Shown: positions 1-8,473 of the stretch, piece after piece
How positions within the stretch are numbered: the stretch's first letter is position 1
Layout: every line of letters starts with the position of its first letter
The notes under the pieces: model-generated
The model's database searches: none
Seen by the model: the letters and a program-made list of their open reading frames with translations, nothing else
What the model was told of the DNA's origin: nothing
Position numbers and translations under genes: made by a program
DNA from: DASRBN01 sp035294305
GTDB taxonomy: Bacteria > Chloroflexota > Ktedonobacteria > Ktedonobacterales > Ktedonobacteraceae
DNA: 64,000 nt
Assembly: GCA_035294305.1 (NCBI GenBank)
Contig: DATGLD010000038.1
Span: 18,885 to 82,884, forward strand
Direction of reading: 5' to 3'

Positions 1-85
1 TGCCTGTCCTCACTCGTGGGCTTGTCATCGCGCCCAGCGCCGATTCATCGGCCTCGTGTCCATTACCACAGCATTTTGTCAAAGT
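1..85. repeat. Diverged copy of a dispersed hairpin repeat
   Basis: A short hairpin, GCCGATTCATCGGC, is followed by GCATTTTGTCAAAG. The same two blocks, in the same order, occur in the intergenic element near 8381-8435. The copy may continue beyond the left window edge. It lies downstream of the glycosidase gene read on the minus strand, so it may act as its transcription end. Confidence 0.45.
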
Positions 86-106
86 TAGTTATCATGTCCC
101 TTGCTG

Positions 107-1654
107 TCACATCCAGCTTACCGCATCGATATAGACACTCGTCGTCGCGTTTGTCGGACTATTGAACTGAATGCCCAGCACCTGTGGTTGTCCGAGAATG
201 GAGGCGGGAAGAGTGTAGCTCAGCCGATTCCATACCCCCGGTTGCAACCGCGTGAATGCCGCAGAATGCCAGTGGTACGCCTTGTCCATCACAAATATCT
301 TTGCGGACAGCGCAATGTTCTTGTCCGGCAGGTAGAGATACGCGGAAACCGTCTGGCCTCCTCCGGGAGGGTTGGCCATGCTCACGTTATCTACCGCGAC
401 ATATGGAAAGTCGTTGCTGCCACTATTGCTAAGCGTCACCTGCAAGGAGTGCTTGCCGTCCCGGGCGAAAGCCGTACTGATTTGCACAGGGCTGATGTTG
501 CTACTATTTGCCGCCCAGCCGTCAGTGCTTCCATCCTCGAAAGAGAACGATGCATACTGGCTATGACCGGCAGGCGGCGCAAGCGCCGGCTCCTGGCCCT
601 CGACAATCATGCGCTGGTACTCGTTCCGCACTACCTGTCCTTGCGTTGTCAGCATATTGCGGTCGTCGATCAAAGAGATCACCGTATTCGTACAGGAGTA
701 TTGCATCGCCGCAAAGACGCGATTGGCGGCCAGCGTTTGCAGCGCTCTGGTGGTCCAGGTGGTCATAAACGCGGTATCGTTGACCTTGCCATCATCCGGC
801 ACAGCATCGGGAGCATAATTCCACTCGGTAATCATAATTGGGAGCGCAGTGCCAATTGTATTCGCCATCACACGGCGCGCATCGGCAATATGCGTTGTCC
901 AGTCATCGATGTGCGAGATACAGGTATTCTGCGCCGCGGCATCCAGGCAGGGATATTCATGCCAGCTTATTTCATCCGGACGCGGATTGGCATATCGCAA
1001 AAAAGTGGTCAGGTAATCGCGCTCATACTGGTAATTGACCGGCCCCACAAACTGTCCATTGAGGGCCAGTCCTTTCAATTCTGGTACGACAGCGTTCCAG
1101 GCACGCGTATACGTCGTCGCATCGATCCCATGCCAGTCGTCCTCGTTGCCAAATTCATAGTAAACGGTGTGCCTGCCGAAAATGCTATTCATATCGGAAA
1201 CCATGCGTGTATCGATCTTCAATGCATCCGGGTCGGTGGCTCCATGGAGCGCGACCAGCGGGGTCGCTCCCAGATTTTTGATCGTCCTTGCCGCCGCAAT
1301 CTCGGTAGCTTCAGGTAAGCTCGAGCGCAGGGGCATGCGAATAATCTGGATGTGCATCTGCAGCAGCAAGTTACGCGCCGTCGGAGAGGTTAAAATCTGG
1401 TCATTGCCGGTAAAAAGGCCAAGATTCGTGCCAAAAAGGAGTGGCGAGACAGGTATATTCGCGCCGGTCGGCTGTGCTGTAGGGGCCAGATTGATCGCAC
1501 CCCCGGTGGAATGGGCTCTATTCGCAGACCCACTAGACACCGTATTGATCACAACCCACAGAATCGATCCCAGCAGGATAACGAGCAACGCTAAACTCGC
1601 AATCATGAGAAAAGGCAGAAATATACCGGGTTTTGCTGTCCGTGGTTTTTTCAT
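107..1654 (-). CDS. Membrane-anchored glycoside hydrolase, clan GH-A-like, with C-terminal carbohydrate-binding-like domain
   Basis: The protein has a short basic N-terminus, one membrane segment (about residues 12-36) and then an exported domain. The catalytic region has the two hallmarks of clan GH-A retaining glycosidases: an Asn-Glu pair in EFGNEDDW (acid/base) and the later MITEWNYAP (nucleophile Glu). It probably cleaves a polysaccharide outside the cell; the substrate cannot be read from sequence. The last ~140 residues, starting at SFEDGSTDGW, look like a beta-sandwich carbohydrate-binding module. The start at 1654 (MKKPRTAK) is preferred because AGGA lies about 8-11 nt upstream; ATGs at 1663 and 1684 lack a good site. 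A long arginine-rich ORF on the opposite strand is taken as a shadow. Confidence 0.72.
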   Translation of the reverse strand: MKKPRTAKPGIFLPFLMIASLALLVILLGSILWVVINTVSSGSANRAHSTGGAINLAPTAQPTGANIPVSPLLFGTNLGLFTGNDQILTSPTARNLLLQMHIQIIRMPLRSSLPEATEIAAARTIKNLGATPLVALHGATDPDALKIDTRMVSDMNSIFGRHTVYYEFGNEDDWHGIDATTYTRAWNAVVPELKGLALNGQFVGPVNYQYERDYLTTFLRYANPRPDEISWHEYPCLDAAAQNTCISHIDDWTTHIADARRVMANTIGTALPIMITEWNYAPDAVPDDGKVNDTAFMTTWTTRALQTLAANRVFAAMQYSCTNTVISLIDDRNMLTTQGQVVRNEYQRMIVEGQEPALAPPAGHSQYASFSFEDGSTDGWAANSSNISPVQISTAFARDGKHSLQVTLSNSGSNDFPYVAVDNVSMANPPGGGQTVSAYLYLPDKNIALSAKIFVMDKAYHWHSAAFTRLQPGVWNRLSYTLPASILGQPQVLGIQFNSPTNATTSVYIDAVSWM

Positions 1655-1876
1655 AATTTCCATCCTGTTGGGTGGGGCGCCCATTTCTCGTTCAAATATA
1701 GCATCTCTGTTGATATCGGCAGGTTTGCGAAGAAAGCAAGGGGTACTTTTGCGCTAGCAAGATGCAATAGTGTCCTTGCCATCGCCAGGTCCAGGCATAC
1801 CCTGCCATCGAAAATAAACGTACAAAAAGGGGAACAATTTCGTAACTGCTATCCAGGGCAGAAGCTAAGTAGCCGT

Positions 1877-3676
1877 CTATGGCGTCTTACCCCCTGTCAC
1901 CTCAGATAAAGATACATCTTGAATGCGCAAGCGTCCATGTCTTAGCTTATCTATCAATGCGAGGCCCAGCAGCGGCAATCCCCAGACCCACAGTGCGCCG
2001 AAATATGTCCATGCGAAGCCCGGTAGACCTGGAACGAGAGTATACCGCGGTCCCCACGCAATGAAACAATAAATGCTTAGCGTACTAAAGGCGAGCAGGC
2101 GCACATAATATGTCCAATTCTGCTCATCGCTGACTGCCTCTACAACTGCGTACAGACCAAAAAACGTCACCGCATACCAGGGCCAGTACCAGGGCGAGCC
2201 GATCACGCAAAATAGCAGCCACACCAGCGCCATCCAGCGCACCAGGCCAGGAACAGTAGCAATGCCTTGTAAGGGCGCCCTCAAGGGGCGCCCTCTCAGA
2301 ATCTCCTCTTGAAATCGCCCTCCCAATTTTGTACCGCGAATCGCCCGCCAGCACACAATACAATAGACCAGCGCGAAAAGCGCCAGGCTCAAAGCATGTA
2401 AGACGCGCTCTGCTGGCGAGCCGATTGAGTCGCCGAGAGGAAATCCCAACAGGGCCGCGCTGGCATTATACAGGTGTGCCAACAGGTCGGGTAACGAGTT
2501 GATGGTACGGGATGCCGCGGGATTGACCGTAAGCACATCGAAGATAGCCCCTCCCTGCCAGAATGGCGCATAGAGGGCTCCAATTACACCGGCGTACGAC
2601 ACAACGGAAACCAGGGGCAGCTTGATCGTCCGGCGCGACGGCTGCAACCACAAAAAGAGCAGGAATCCTGGCACGAAAAGCACAACATAGAGCTTCAGGC
2701 AGGTCGCGAGCGCCAGCATCACCATGGCGAAAACAGCGGCATAGAGGCTCGGACTATCTATTTCAGTATTCCTCTCGCGCACCAGAAACCAGATTGCCAG
2801 CAACACGAAGAACAACACCGTCGCATCATTATGCGCGTTCGTGCAAGCCTCGAGCAGCAGTAGCGGATTCCAGGCAAATGCCAGCGTTGCCAGCATACGC
2901 TTTTTCTCGCTTATGAAGCTGTTCTTCTGAGAAAGATGCCCGCAGATCGACCAGATCAACCAAGTAGAAAGCATGTGCATCAATAGACCGAAAAGGCGCA
3001 ACATGATGAGCATTGGCAAAATATAGTTGAGGCCAAAGAGCGAAAAAAAGCCCTGCATGGCGCCAGTAATAATAGCCCATGTGGGGCCATACGCCGATGG
3101 CTGATCTGGCCAGGCGACATAACCGTAGACCGGGTCGCCAGAGATGGAGGATGGAAAGGTCGTTAAGGGATTCAGGTGATACAGTATACCCATACGGGCA
3201 TAGGCGATATAAGAAAAGAGATCAGGCGAAGTGACAACAGGGATAAGGCAGAATAAGAATCCCAATAATAGAGTGGAGCAGAGCAGGTAACAGCGTGTGA
3301 TATGCCCGGGAAGACGACGCAAAGCAACGATATAGACTACAAATACGGCAATGAAAGCGCCCAGCAGGAAGGATACTTCCAACCAGCTGAGGGTCAAATC
3401 TGGTGTTCCTATGTTATGAACATGCGGAATGGGCGGAATGATTGCGAACCCTGGAAATAAGATCTCAGAGGGCAGCACCGGCCACGTACCCAGCTGGGTC
3501 AGCAGTGCCTCATGAAACCATAGTGCTCTCAGGGGCAGCGTTGCATCGATCAGCAAAATAGCGCCAACCATCGCTAACAGCACAACAAATGGCGCTCGCT
3601 TGCGAGGACCATCATTCCTTGAGGCAGGATCATTTGACTGTGGGGAGAGCCTCATCTCCTGCGTAAGTATCTTCAT
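1877..3676 (-). CDS. Multi-pass membrane glycosyltransferase, GT-C type (MptA/B mannosyltransferase-like)
   Basis: This 599-residue protein has about a dozen hydrophobic segments. An acidic motif in the first large loop (SPDLFSYIAYARMG) and a later HND motif before a helix (NAHNDATVLFFVLLAIW) match the DUF2029/MptA-MptB group of polyprenyl-phosphate-mannose-dependent mannosyltransferases. Such enzymes transfer mannose from a lipid-linked donor to a glycan outside the cytoplasmic membrane. Here the acceptor is unknown, and the assignment rests on topology and those motifs. The ribosome site is weak; a second ATG at codon 8 has AGGAG directly against it, which is too close. The gene is divergent from the DUF1800 gene across a 196-bp shared upstream region. 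Confidence 0.65.
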   Translation of the reverse strand: MKILTQEMRLSPQSNDPASRNDGPRKRAPFVVLLAMVGAILLIDATLPLRALWFHEALLTQLGTWPVLPSEILFPGFAIIPPIPHVHNIGTPDLTLSWLEVSFLLGAFIAVFVVYIVALRRLPGHITRCYLLCSTLLLGFLFCLIPVVTSPDLFSYIAYARMGILYHLNPLTTFPSSISGDPVYGYVAWPDQPSAYGPTWAIITGAMQGFFSLFGLNYILPMLIMLRLFGLLMHMLSTWLIWSICGHLSQKNSFISEKKRMLATLAFAWNPLLLLEACTNAHNDATVLFFVLLAIWFLVRERNTEIDSPSLYAAVFAMVMLALATCLKLYVVLFVPGFLLFLWLQPSRRTIKLPLVSVVSYAGVIGALYAPFWQGGAIFDVLTVNPAASRTINSLPDLLAHLYNASAALLGFPLGDSIGSPAERVLHALSLALFALVYCIVCWRAIRGTKLGGRFQEEILRGRPLRAPLQGIATVPGLVRWMALVWLLFCVIGSPWYWPWYAVTFFGLYAVVEAVSDEQNWTYYVRLLAFSTLSIYCFIAWGPRYTLVPGLPGFAWTYFGALWVWGLPLLGLALIDKLRHGRLRIQDVSLSEVTGGKTP

Positions 3677-3872
3677 AAAATATTCTGTATTTCTTCTTGA
3701 GAGTTTCTTGATGTTTGTCTGCTACAATATGAGCAAACAGGCGGGTCAGAGCGCATGGCCTGCACCGGCCCCTACGGGTATCAAACGATATTGCGAGGCT
3801 GTGCGTCACGATTAAGAAGTCTTTGCTGTGTATGAGGGTGGGGCGTAGCACTCTGTTAGGAGTTTAAAGCAT

Positions 3873-5549
3873 ATGCACGATCAACCAACACTACCCCAAT
3901 GGGACGATTCATCGCAAGCGGCCCGGCAAGGCGATGGGGAAGAAATACACGCGCAGGTCCCTCGATCTGGACACGCCAATCCGCCTGCGCCGGCTGCGGC
4001 AGGCGACCCTGGGGGAGCCTCCTCCAGCCGGTCCAAGGGGACACAACTCTCGCGTCGCACATTCATGGGCAAGTCATTAGCGGCGATGGCGACTATTGGC
4101 GGCGCGGGTATCGTCGCGGCTGCTGGCGGCGCCACGCTGGAACAATGGTTACAACACGGCGGTTGGAGCAACCTCTTCCACGGCCCCATGGCGAGCAATA
4201 CCCAGACCGGTCATCTATTGCGCCGCGCTGGTTTCGGGGCCTCATCTAGCGACATGCGACTATACAGCAGCCTTGGTTTCAACAGCGCTGTAGATCGCCT
4301 GCTGAACTACTCGCAGGTATCAGATGACGCTATGGAGAACCGGCTCAAAGCGTTGAATCTGGACCTCAACAATCCTAGCGACCAGCAGCGCTGGTGGCTG
4401 CTGCGTATGGCCTGGACGCAGCGCCCGTTATTGGAGAAAATGACCCTGTTCTGGCACGGTGTGCTGACCAGCAGTTTTCGCAAGGTCGGCGGCAAGAATA
4501 ATTATATGCGCATGATCATCCAGAACCAGTTTTTGCGCGATCATGCTTTTGATACCTTCGACAACATCATGCTTGGCATCACAGCCGACCCGGCTATGCT
4601 CTTCTACCTCGACCTTACGAAGAGCAGGAAAAACGCGCCCAATGAAAATTATGCTCGCGAGATGATGGAATTATTCACTATCGGCCTCGGACATTATACG
4701 CAGCGCGATGTCTCCGAGGGTGCGGCCGCGCTTACCGGTTGGCATGTCAAGGGGCTTTCCTCGTACTACAATCCCAACGACCACAATAACTTAACCAAGT
4801 ACTACCTGGGTCATGTCGGCAACCTGGACTATAAGGACGTGGTACATATCCTCACCAATCATCCTGCGACACCCTGGTTTATTGGCCACAAACTGTTTGC
4901 CTTCTTCGCCTATGAAAATCCCAGCAACGACGACCTCAAACCCCTGGTCGATACGTATGTTGAGAGCGGGCATAATATGGGGGCGGTCATGCGCACGCTC
5001 TTGCTTTCGCCCCAATTCTCTTCACCGAAGGCCTACCGCAGCCGCGTCAAGTCGCCTGTTGAATTCACGGTTGGAGCGTATCGCGCCCTGGATATTAACG
5101 GAGATGGTAGCGGTTTGCCCGCTATAACAACGTTGATGGGCCAGACGCTGTTTGATCCGCCCAACGTCGCGGGCTGGCCTGGCGACAAAACCAGCGCCTT
5201 CTGGCTCAATAGTGGCACATGGATGACGCGCCTCAACTACGTAGACCTGTTGCTCGTCCGCGGCACGCTTGCCCGCACAGGCTCTACTCCGCTTGTCAAC
5301 CTGCAAAGCATCGTCAATACGAACCAGATCGATTCGCCAGAGAAGTTTGTCGATTACTTCTCGTCGTTCTTGCTGGATGGCAATATCGAAAGCGACCGGC
5401 GCACCCAGCTACTCGACTACTTTACGACCCCCGACAGCAGCGGTAGGGGTGGCCAGATCGCTCTGACCAATGGCAAGAGCTATCCACTCAATCGCGTGCG
5501 CGGCACCCTGTACCTGATGATGGCATCGCCGGAATACCAGCTGAATTGA
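3873..5549 (+). CDS. Tat-exported DUF1800 family protein
   Basis: The protein matches the DUF1800 family throughout, including GHLLRRAGFG near the start of the domain, MTLFWHGVLTSSF, NENYAREMMELFTIG and the late FDPPNVAGWPGD segment. The family has no well-established biochemical function; it is secreted and usually encoded beside a DUF1501 protein, as here. A twin-arginine signal, LSRRTFMGK followed by a hydrophobic stretch, begins only at about residue 59, after an unusually long Pro/Ala/Gly-rich N-region. AGGAG lies 10 nt before the chosen ATG. The DUF1501 gene follows after 16 bp, so the two are probably one operon. Confidence 0.85.
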   Translation: MHDQPTLPQWDDSSQAARQGDGEEIHAQVPRSGHANPPAPAAAGDPGGASSSRSKGTQLSRRTFMGKSLAAMATIGGAGIVAAAGGATLEQWLQHGGWSNLFHGPMASNTQTGHLLRRAGFGASSSDMRLYSSLGFNSAVDRLLNYSQVSDDAMENRLKALNLDLNNPSDQQRWWLLRMAWTQRPLLEKMTLFWHGVLTSSFRKVGGKNNYMRMIIQNQFLRDHAFDTFDNIMLGITADPAMLFYLDLTKSRKNAPNENYAREMMELFTIGLGHYTQRDVSEGAAALTGWHVKGLSSYYNPNDHNNLTKYYLGHVGNLDYKDVVHILTNHPATPWFIGHKLFAFFAYENPSNDDLKPLVDTYVESGHNMGAVMRTLLLSPQFSSPKAYRSRVKSPVEFTVGAYRALDINGDGSGLPAITTLMGQTLFDPPNVAGWPGDKTSAFWLNSGTWMTRLNYVDLLLVRGTLARTGSTPLVNLQSIVNTNQIDSPEKFVDYFSSFLLDGNIESDRRTQLLDYFTTPDSSGRGGQIALTNGKSYPLNRVRGTLYLMMASPEYQLN

Positions 5550-5565
5550 TAAAGGAGAAACATAG

Positions 5566-6828
5566 ATGAAACTCAGTCGCAGAGCAATGATCAAAGATGG
5601 CTTGCTGGTTGTATCGGCGGGTATGATCATGCCCTCCATCTTCAGCCGTGGTGTCGCCTCGGCCAGGGCACAGGCATTGGATGGTTCGCGTATGGCGCAA
5701 ACTGCCAGCGACCGTGTATTGATTGTCGTGCAAATGGCGGGTGGTAACGATGGCCTTAATACAGTCGTCCCTTACACTGACCCCCTGTACATCAAGCTGC
5801 GACCTACCCTGGCCATACCAGAAGCGAAAGTGTTGCAACTCGATTCTCGCCTGGGGTTGCATCCTAACCTGGAACCCTTGAAAAAGCTATGGGATCAAGG
5901 TCACCTGGCTATTGTCGAGGGCGTTGGCTATCCGAATCAGAGCCTTTCGCACTTTCAAGCCATGGATATCTGGCAGACGCTCGACCTCACCGGCAACGGC
6001 AGCGAGGGCTGGCTCGGCAAACTCGTTTCCGGTCTCGTCGATCAACAGGGCCATCCTTTCAAATCCCTTGATATCGGCACGCAAACGGCACAGGCGCTGA
6101 TGTCCATCACCACGCAAGTGCCCACCCTTTCCAGCGTCAAAACCTATACCGTGTATCCCGACCCAGCGGATACCGACAAGGGTAATGCCCGTATGCAGGC
6201 GCTGCTGAAGCTCTACAACTCCTATCCCAAAACATCGCCCTATGCCGCCTTGCTGGATACAACCGCGCTCAACGCTCAGGATGGATCGAATCGACTGCGG
6301 CAGATCGACGCGCAATATCACCCTGCCGTTACCTACCCCACCGGTCCTTTCGCCAGCGGGTTGAAAGTGCTGGCGGAAGCAATTGTAGGGGACCTGGGAC
6401 TGCGTGTTGGCTATGTAACGCTTGGTGGCTTTGACACTCATGCCAACGAGCAGGGCACTCACGATACCCTCATGCAGACCCTTGCCAACGGCCTTTCCGC
6501 CTTTTACAATGATCTGGCTGCGCATGGCAAGGCCGATAATGTCGTCGTCATGACGTGGTCCGAATTCGGCAGGCGCGTGGAAGAAAATGGTTCCCTGGGC
6601 ACCGATCATGGCACCGCGGCTCCCATGTTTGTGCTGGGCAACCCTATCAATAAGGGCATCTACGGCGAGCCACCGAGCCTGAGCAACCTTGACCAGAACG
6701 GCAACCTGAAATATACTATCGATTTCCGTTCAGTATACGCGACGGTGCTGGATCGCTGGATGGGCGCGTCTTCTCAAGATGTGCTGGGCGGTTCCTTTGG
6801 CAACCAGAGTTTCCTGCCGCAACCATAA
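5566..6828 (+). CDS. Tat-exported DUF1501 family protein
   Basis: The N-terminus MKLSRRAMIKDG plus a hydrophobic run ending near ASARA is a twin-arginine signal peptide. The mature part shows DUF1501 features: VLIVVQMAGGNDGLNTVVPY at the start, FDTHANEQGTHD, and VVVMTWSEFGRRVEENG followed by GTDHGTAAPMFVLG. These place it in the alkaline phosphatase/sulfatase-like superfamily, with conserved Asp and His as likely metal ligands. Substrate unknown. It is co-transcribed with the DUF1800 gene and has GGAG about 9 nt before its ATG. Such pairs are common in soil and planctomycete-like genomes as extracytoplasmic proteins. Confidence 0.86.
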   Translation: MKLSRRAMIKDGLLVVSAGMIMPSIFSRGVASARAQALDGSRMAQTASDRVLIVVQMAGGNDGLNTVVPYTDPLYIKLRPTLAIPEAKVLQLDSRLGLHPNLEPLKKLWDQGHLAIVEGVGYPNQSLSHFQAMDIWQTLDLTGNGSEGWLGKLVSGLVDQQGHPFKSLDIGTQTAQALMSITTQVPTLSSVKTYTVYPDPADTDKGNARMQALLKLYNSYPKTSPYAALLDTTALNAQDGSNRLRQIDAQYHPAVTYPTGPFASGLKVLAEAIVGDLGLRVGYVTLGGFDTHANEQGTHDTLMQTLANGLSAFYNDLAAHGKADNVVVMTWSEFGRRVEENGSLGTDHGTAAPMFVLGNPINKGIYGEPPSLSNLDQNGNLKYTIDFRSVYATVLDRWMGASSQDVLGGSFGNQSFLPQP

Positions 6829-7062
6829 GCATTCGAGTACTTTGTAGTTTCGTACCAGAAAATCCCAGGGTATGTCTTCTTGTTTGCTCTTTACCTGTGC
6901 TATAATATCCTTCAGTTAGGGGCATCCCTTGTGTTCCCCCAATTTTGGCAGGTACGAGCACCCCCATGCTTACTTGCCACGCAATGTGTGCCCCTATAAT
7001 TGCTTGCCCAAACTTTGCTATAATATATCCTGGTTACATTTGAACCAGGAGCAGAATAGATC

Positions 7063-7608
7063 ATGTCACAAACAAAGAAAAAGGGCCTGTTCGCCTCCAT
7101 TCCACCACGTGTACGTATAGCGATCGCCCTTGCCATCATAGCTATCCTTGCCGTTCTCAGCTTTTTCGCTCCACCTGAAAAAGATGATGCAAACGTCACA
7201 GGCGATTCGCTGCCGGCGACCGTCACGGTAACACACCCAGTCAGTACTTTGACCGTCAATCGGGCCATAGACTACCACGATGTGCATATTACCGTGACCC
7301 AGGTTACAGAGGCGGCGGCATTTTCCGATGATAGCAAGCGAGGCGGCGTCTTTACCGTCCGCGTGGAAATGCGGGAGCAGAACATGAGCAAAACGCAGGC
7401 GCCCTCTGGCCTCGATTATGCCTCGCTTGCGCGCCTGGTACTCGCTAATGGGCAGGTGATCGCGCCCAAGTTGATAGATATCGCCCCGGTCGTCCTACCC
7501 AATACACCTCAAAGCGGCTACATCGACTTTCCCGTTTCCAGCCAACTCAATTTGTCCACACTGGCTTTTCGCATGGGCAATGGGGAGATGGTGGCTTTTA
7601 GCGGGTGA
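7063..7608 (+). CDS. Membrane-anchored protein with DUF4352-like Ig-fold domain
   Basis: The protein has a basic N-terminus, a single membrane segment at about residues 19-38 and an outside domain of ~140 residues. The pattern of a YHDVHITVTQV strand, an FTVRVEMREQN strand and a closing YIDFPVSS...LAFRMGNGEM resembles DUF4352-type immunoglobulin-like domains of lipoproteins and surface proteins. Function is unknown. CCAGGAGCAGAATAG precedes the ATG, a good ribosome site. The upstream 230 bp holds three close TATAAT-like boxes (ending near 6907, 7000 and 7024), two of them within CTATAATAT, but none has a strong -35 at ideal spacing. Confidence 0.6.
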   Translation: MSQTKKKGLFASIPPRVRIAIALAIIAILAVLSFFAPPEKDDANVTGDSLPATVTVTHPVSTLTVNRAIDYHDVHITVTQVTEAAAFSDDSKRGGVFTVRVEMREQNMSKTQAPSGLDYASLARLVLANGQVIAPKLIDIAPVVLPNTPQSGYIDFPVSSQLNLSTLAFRMGNGEMVAFSG

Positions 7609-7633
7609 GAGATATCTCAAACCTGACCTGTTG

Positions 7634-8179
7634 TCATTCTTCCTCAGAAGGAATCCCCACACGTTCAATGCGATTCTGCACATCGGCAATCGCCTTGAGC
7701 CAGGCAGGTGAGTGGCCCCGCTGTTCTACAAGCGCGGCTTCTGCGTTTTGATTACGCGAGAGGGGGTCTCCGTTTATCTGTTCTTCCAATAACAGGTAAT
7801 ATTCTACCAGCACGCGCTCGCCGTTGTTGTGGGTGAGACATTCTTCCAATAGCGCCTGGGCGTCTTCATAGGCGCTCAATCGCTCCTGCGCATCTGTAAG
7901 CGCCTGCTGAGCTTGCTCTCGCCTCCCGGTCAACAGTTGCTGGGAGCGGCGGCGTAAACGTGGCTCTTGCGGTTCCTCCATGGCTAACTGCTGAAGATGC
8001 AGGGCCACTTCCCCCACCTGAATGGCCGCTTCCTCGCGACGACGGACGAGCCATGCGCGCACCGCATGCACCCGCACCAGGATGTTCGCGCTCTCGGGCA
8101 GGCGCAGGTTATCCTCAGAAAGTAATTCGTCGCTACCTACCTCATCGGATTCTTCGGGTAGTTCATCATCTATGTCCAT
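7634..8179 (-). CDS. Acidic coiled-coil protein of unknown function
   Basis: The first ~25 residues are almost all acidic or polar (DIDDELPEESDEVGS). The middle is Ala/Glu/Gln/Arg-rich with heptad-like helices (EEAAIQVGEVALHLQQLAME and RREQAQQALTDAQERLSAYE), predicting a soluble helical bundle or coiled coil. No signal peptide, membrane segment or catalytic motif is visible and I do not recognise the family. It is convergent with the preceding gene (25-bp gap). A plausible promoter lies at 8245-8274. Codon use is like that of its neighbours, so it is probably a real gene. Confidence 0.6.
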   Translation of the reverse strand: MDIDDELPEESDEVGSDELLSEDNLRLPESANILVRVHAVRAWLVRRREEAAIQVGEVALHLQQLAMEEPQEPRLRRRSQQLLTGRREQAQQALTDAQERLSAYEDAQALLEECLTHNNGERVLVEYYLLLEEQINGDPLSRNQNAEAALVEQRGHSPAWLKAIADVQNRIERVGIPSEEE

Positions 8180-8244
8180 CGTTGCCTGTGTTTTACCTGT
8201 CTATTTGTATTTGTGGTATTCCAGAATGACATCATCTTTGCGCA

Positions 8245-8274
8245 ATCCTACGCCATGCGATGGGGGAAAGTCAA
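8245..8274 (-). promoter_or_regulatory. Candidate promoter of the acidic coiled-coil gene
   Basis: Read on the minus strand: TTGACT, an 18-nt spacer, then TAGGAT, about 66 nt before the ATG at 8179. Confidence 0.4.
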
Positions 8275-8350
8275 TGAGGGGCTTTGACACAACTGTTCGA
8301 CTCCCTGATGAAATGTGACGGCCGGAAAAGAGAAGGTGGAGAGAAGTCTA

Positions 8351-8447
8351 TTGACACAATTAATGGGCAACGCTGGCCGATAATGCGGCGCTGGGCCGAT
8401 TCATCGGCCCAGCGCCGCATTATTTTGTCAAAGCCCATTATTGGCCA
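8351..8447. repeat. Palindromic intergenic element with 20-bp perfect arms
   Basis: A perfect hairpin has arms at 8381-8400 and 8403-8422 (core GGGCCGAT/ATCGGCCC) with a 2-nt loop. Around it are broken inverted blocks: TTGACA with TGTCAA, AATGGGC with GCCCATT, and GCTGGCC with GGCCAGC, in a rearranged rather than nested order. A related fragment, GGGGCTTTGACACAA, lies at 8278-8292. The element follows the coiled-coil gene's promoter region and sits just downstream of the symporter stop, so it may also end that operon. It belongs to the same family as the copy at the left window edge. Confidence 0.7.
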
Positions 8448-8473
8448 GCATTTGTATAGAAAGAACCTCGCTT

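Noticed and set aside
101..1318. Long plus-strand ORF of 405 codons opposite the glycosidase gene
   Set aside because: Its product is Arg/His/Ile-rich with no domain, it has no ribosome site, and it lies fully antisense to a recognisable glycosidase.
3630..3851. 73-codon minus-strand ORF in the divergent upstream region
   Set aside because: No ribosome site and no conserved features; it overlaps the start of the mannosyltransferase-like gene in another frame.
5887..6609. 240-codon minus-strand ORF
   Set aside because: Fully antisense to the DUF1501 gene, with atypical composition and no ribosome site.
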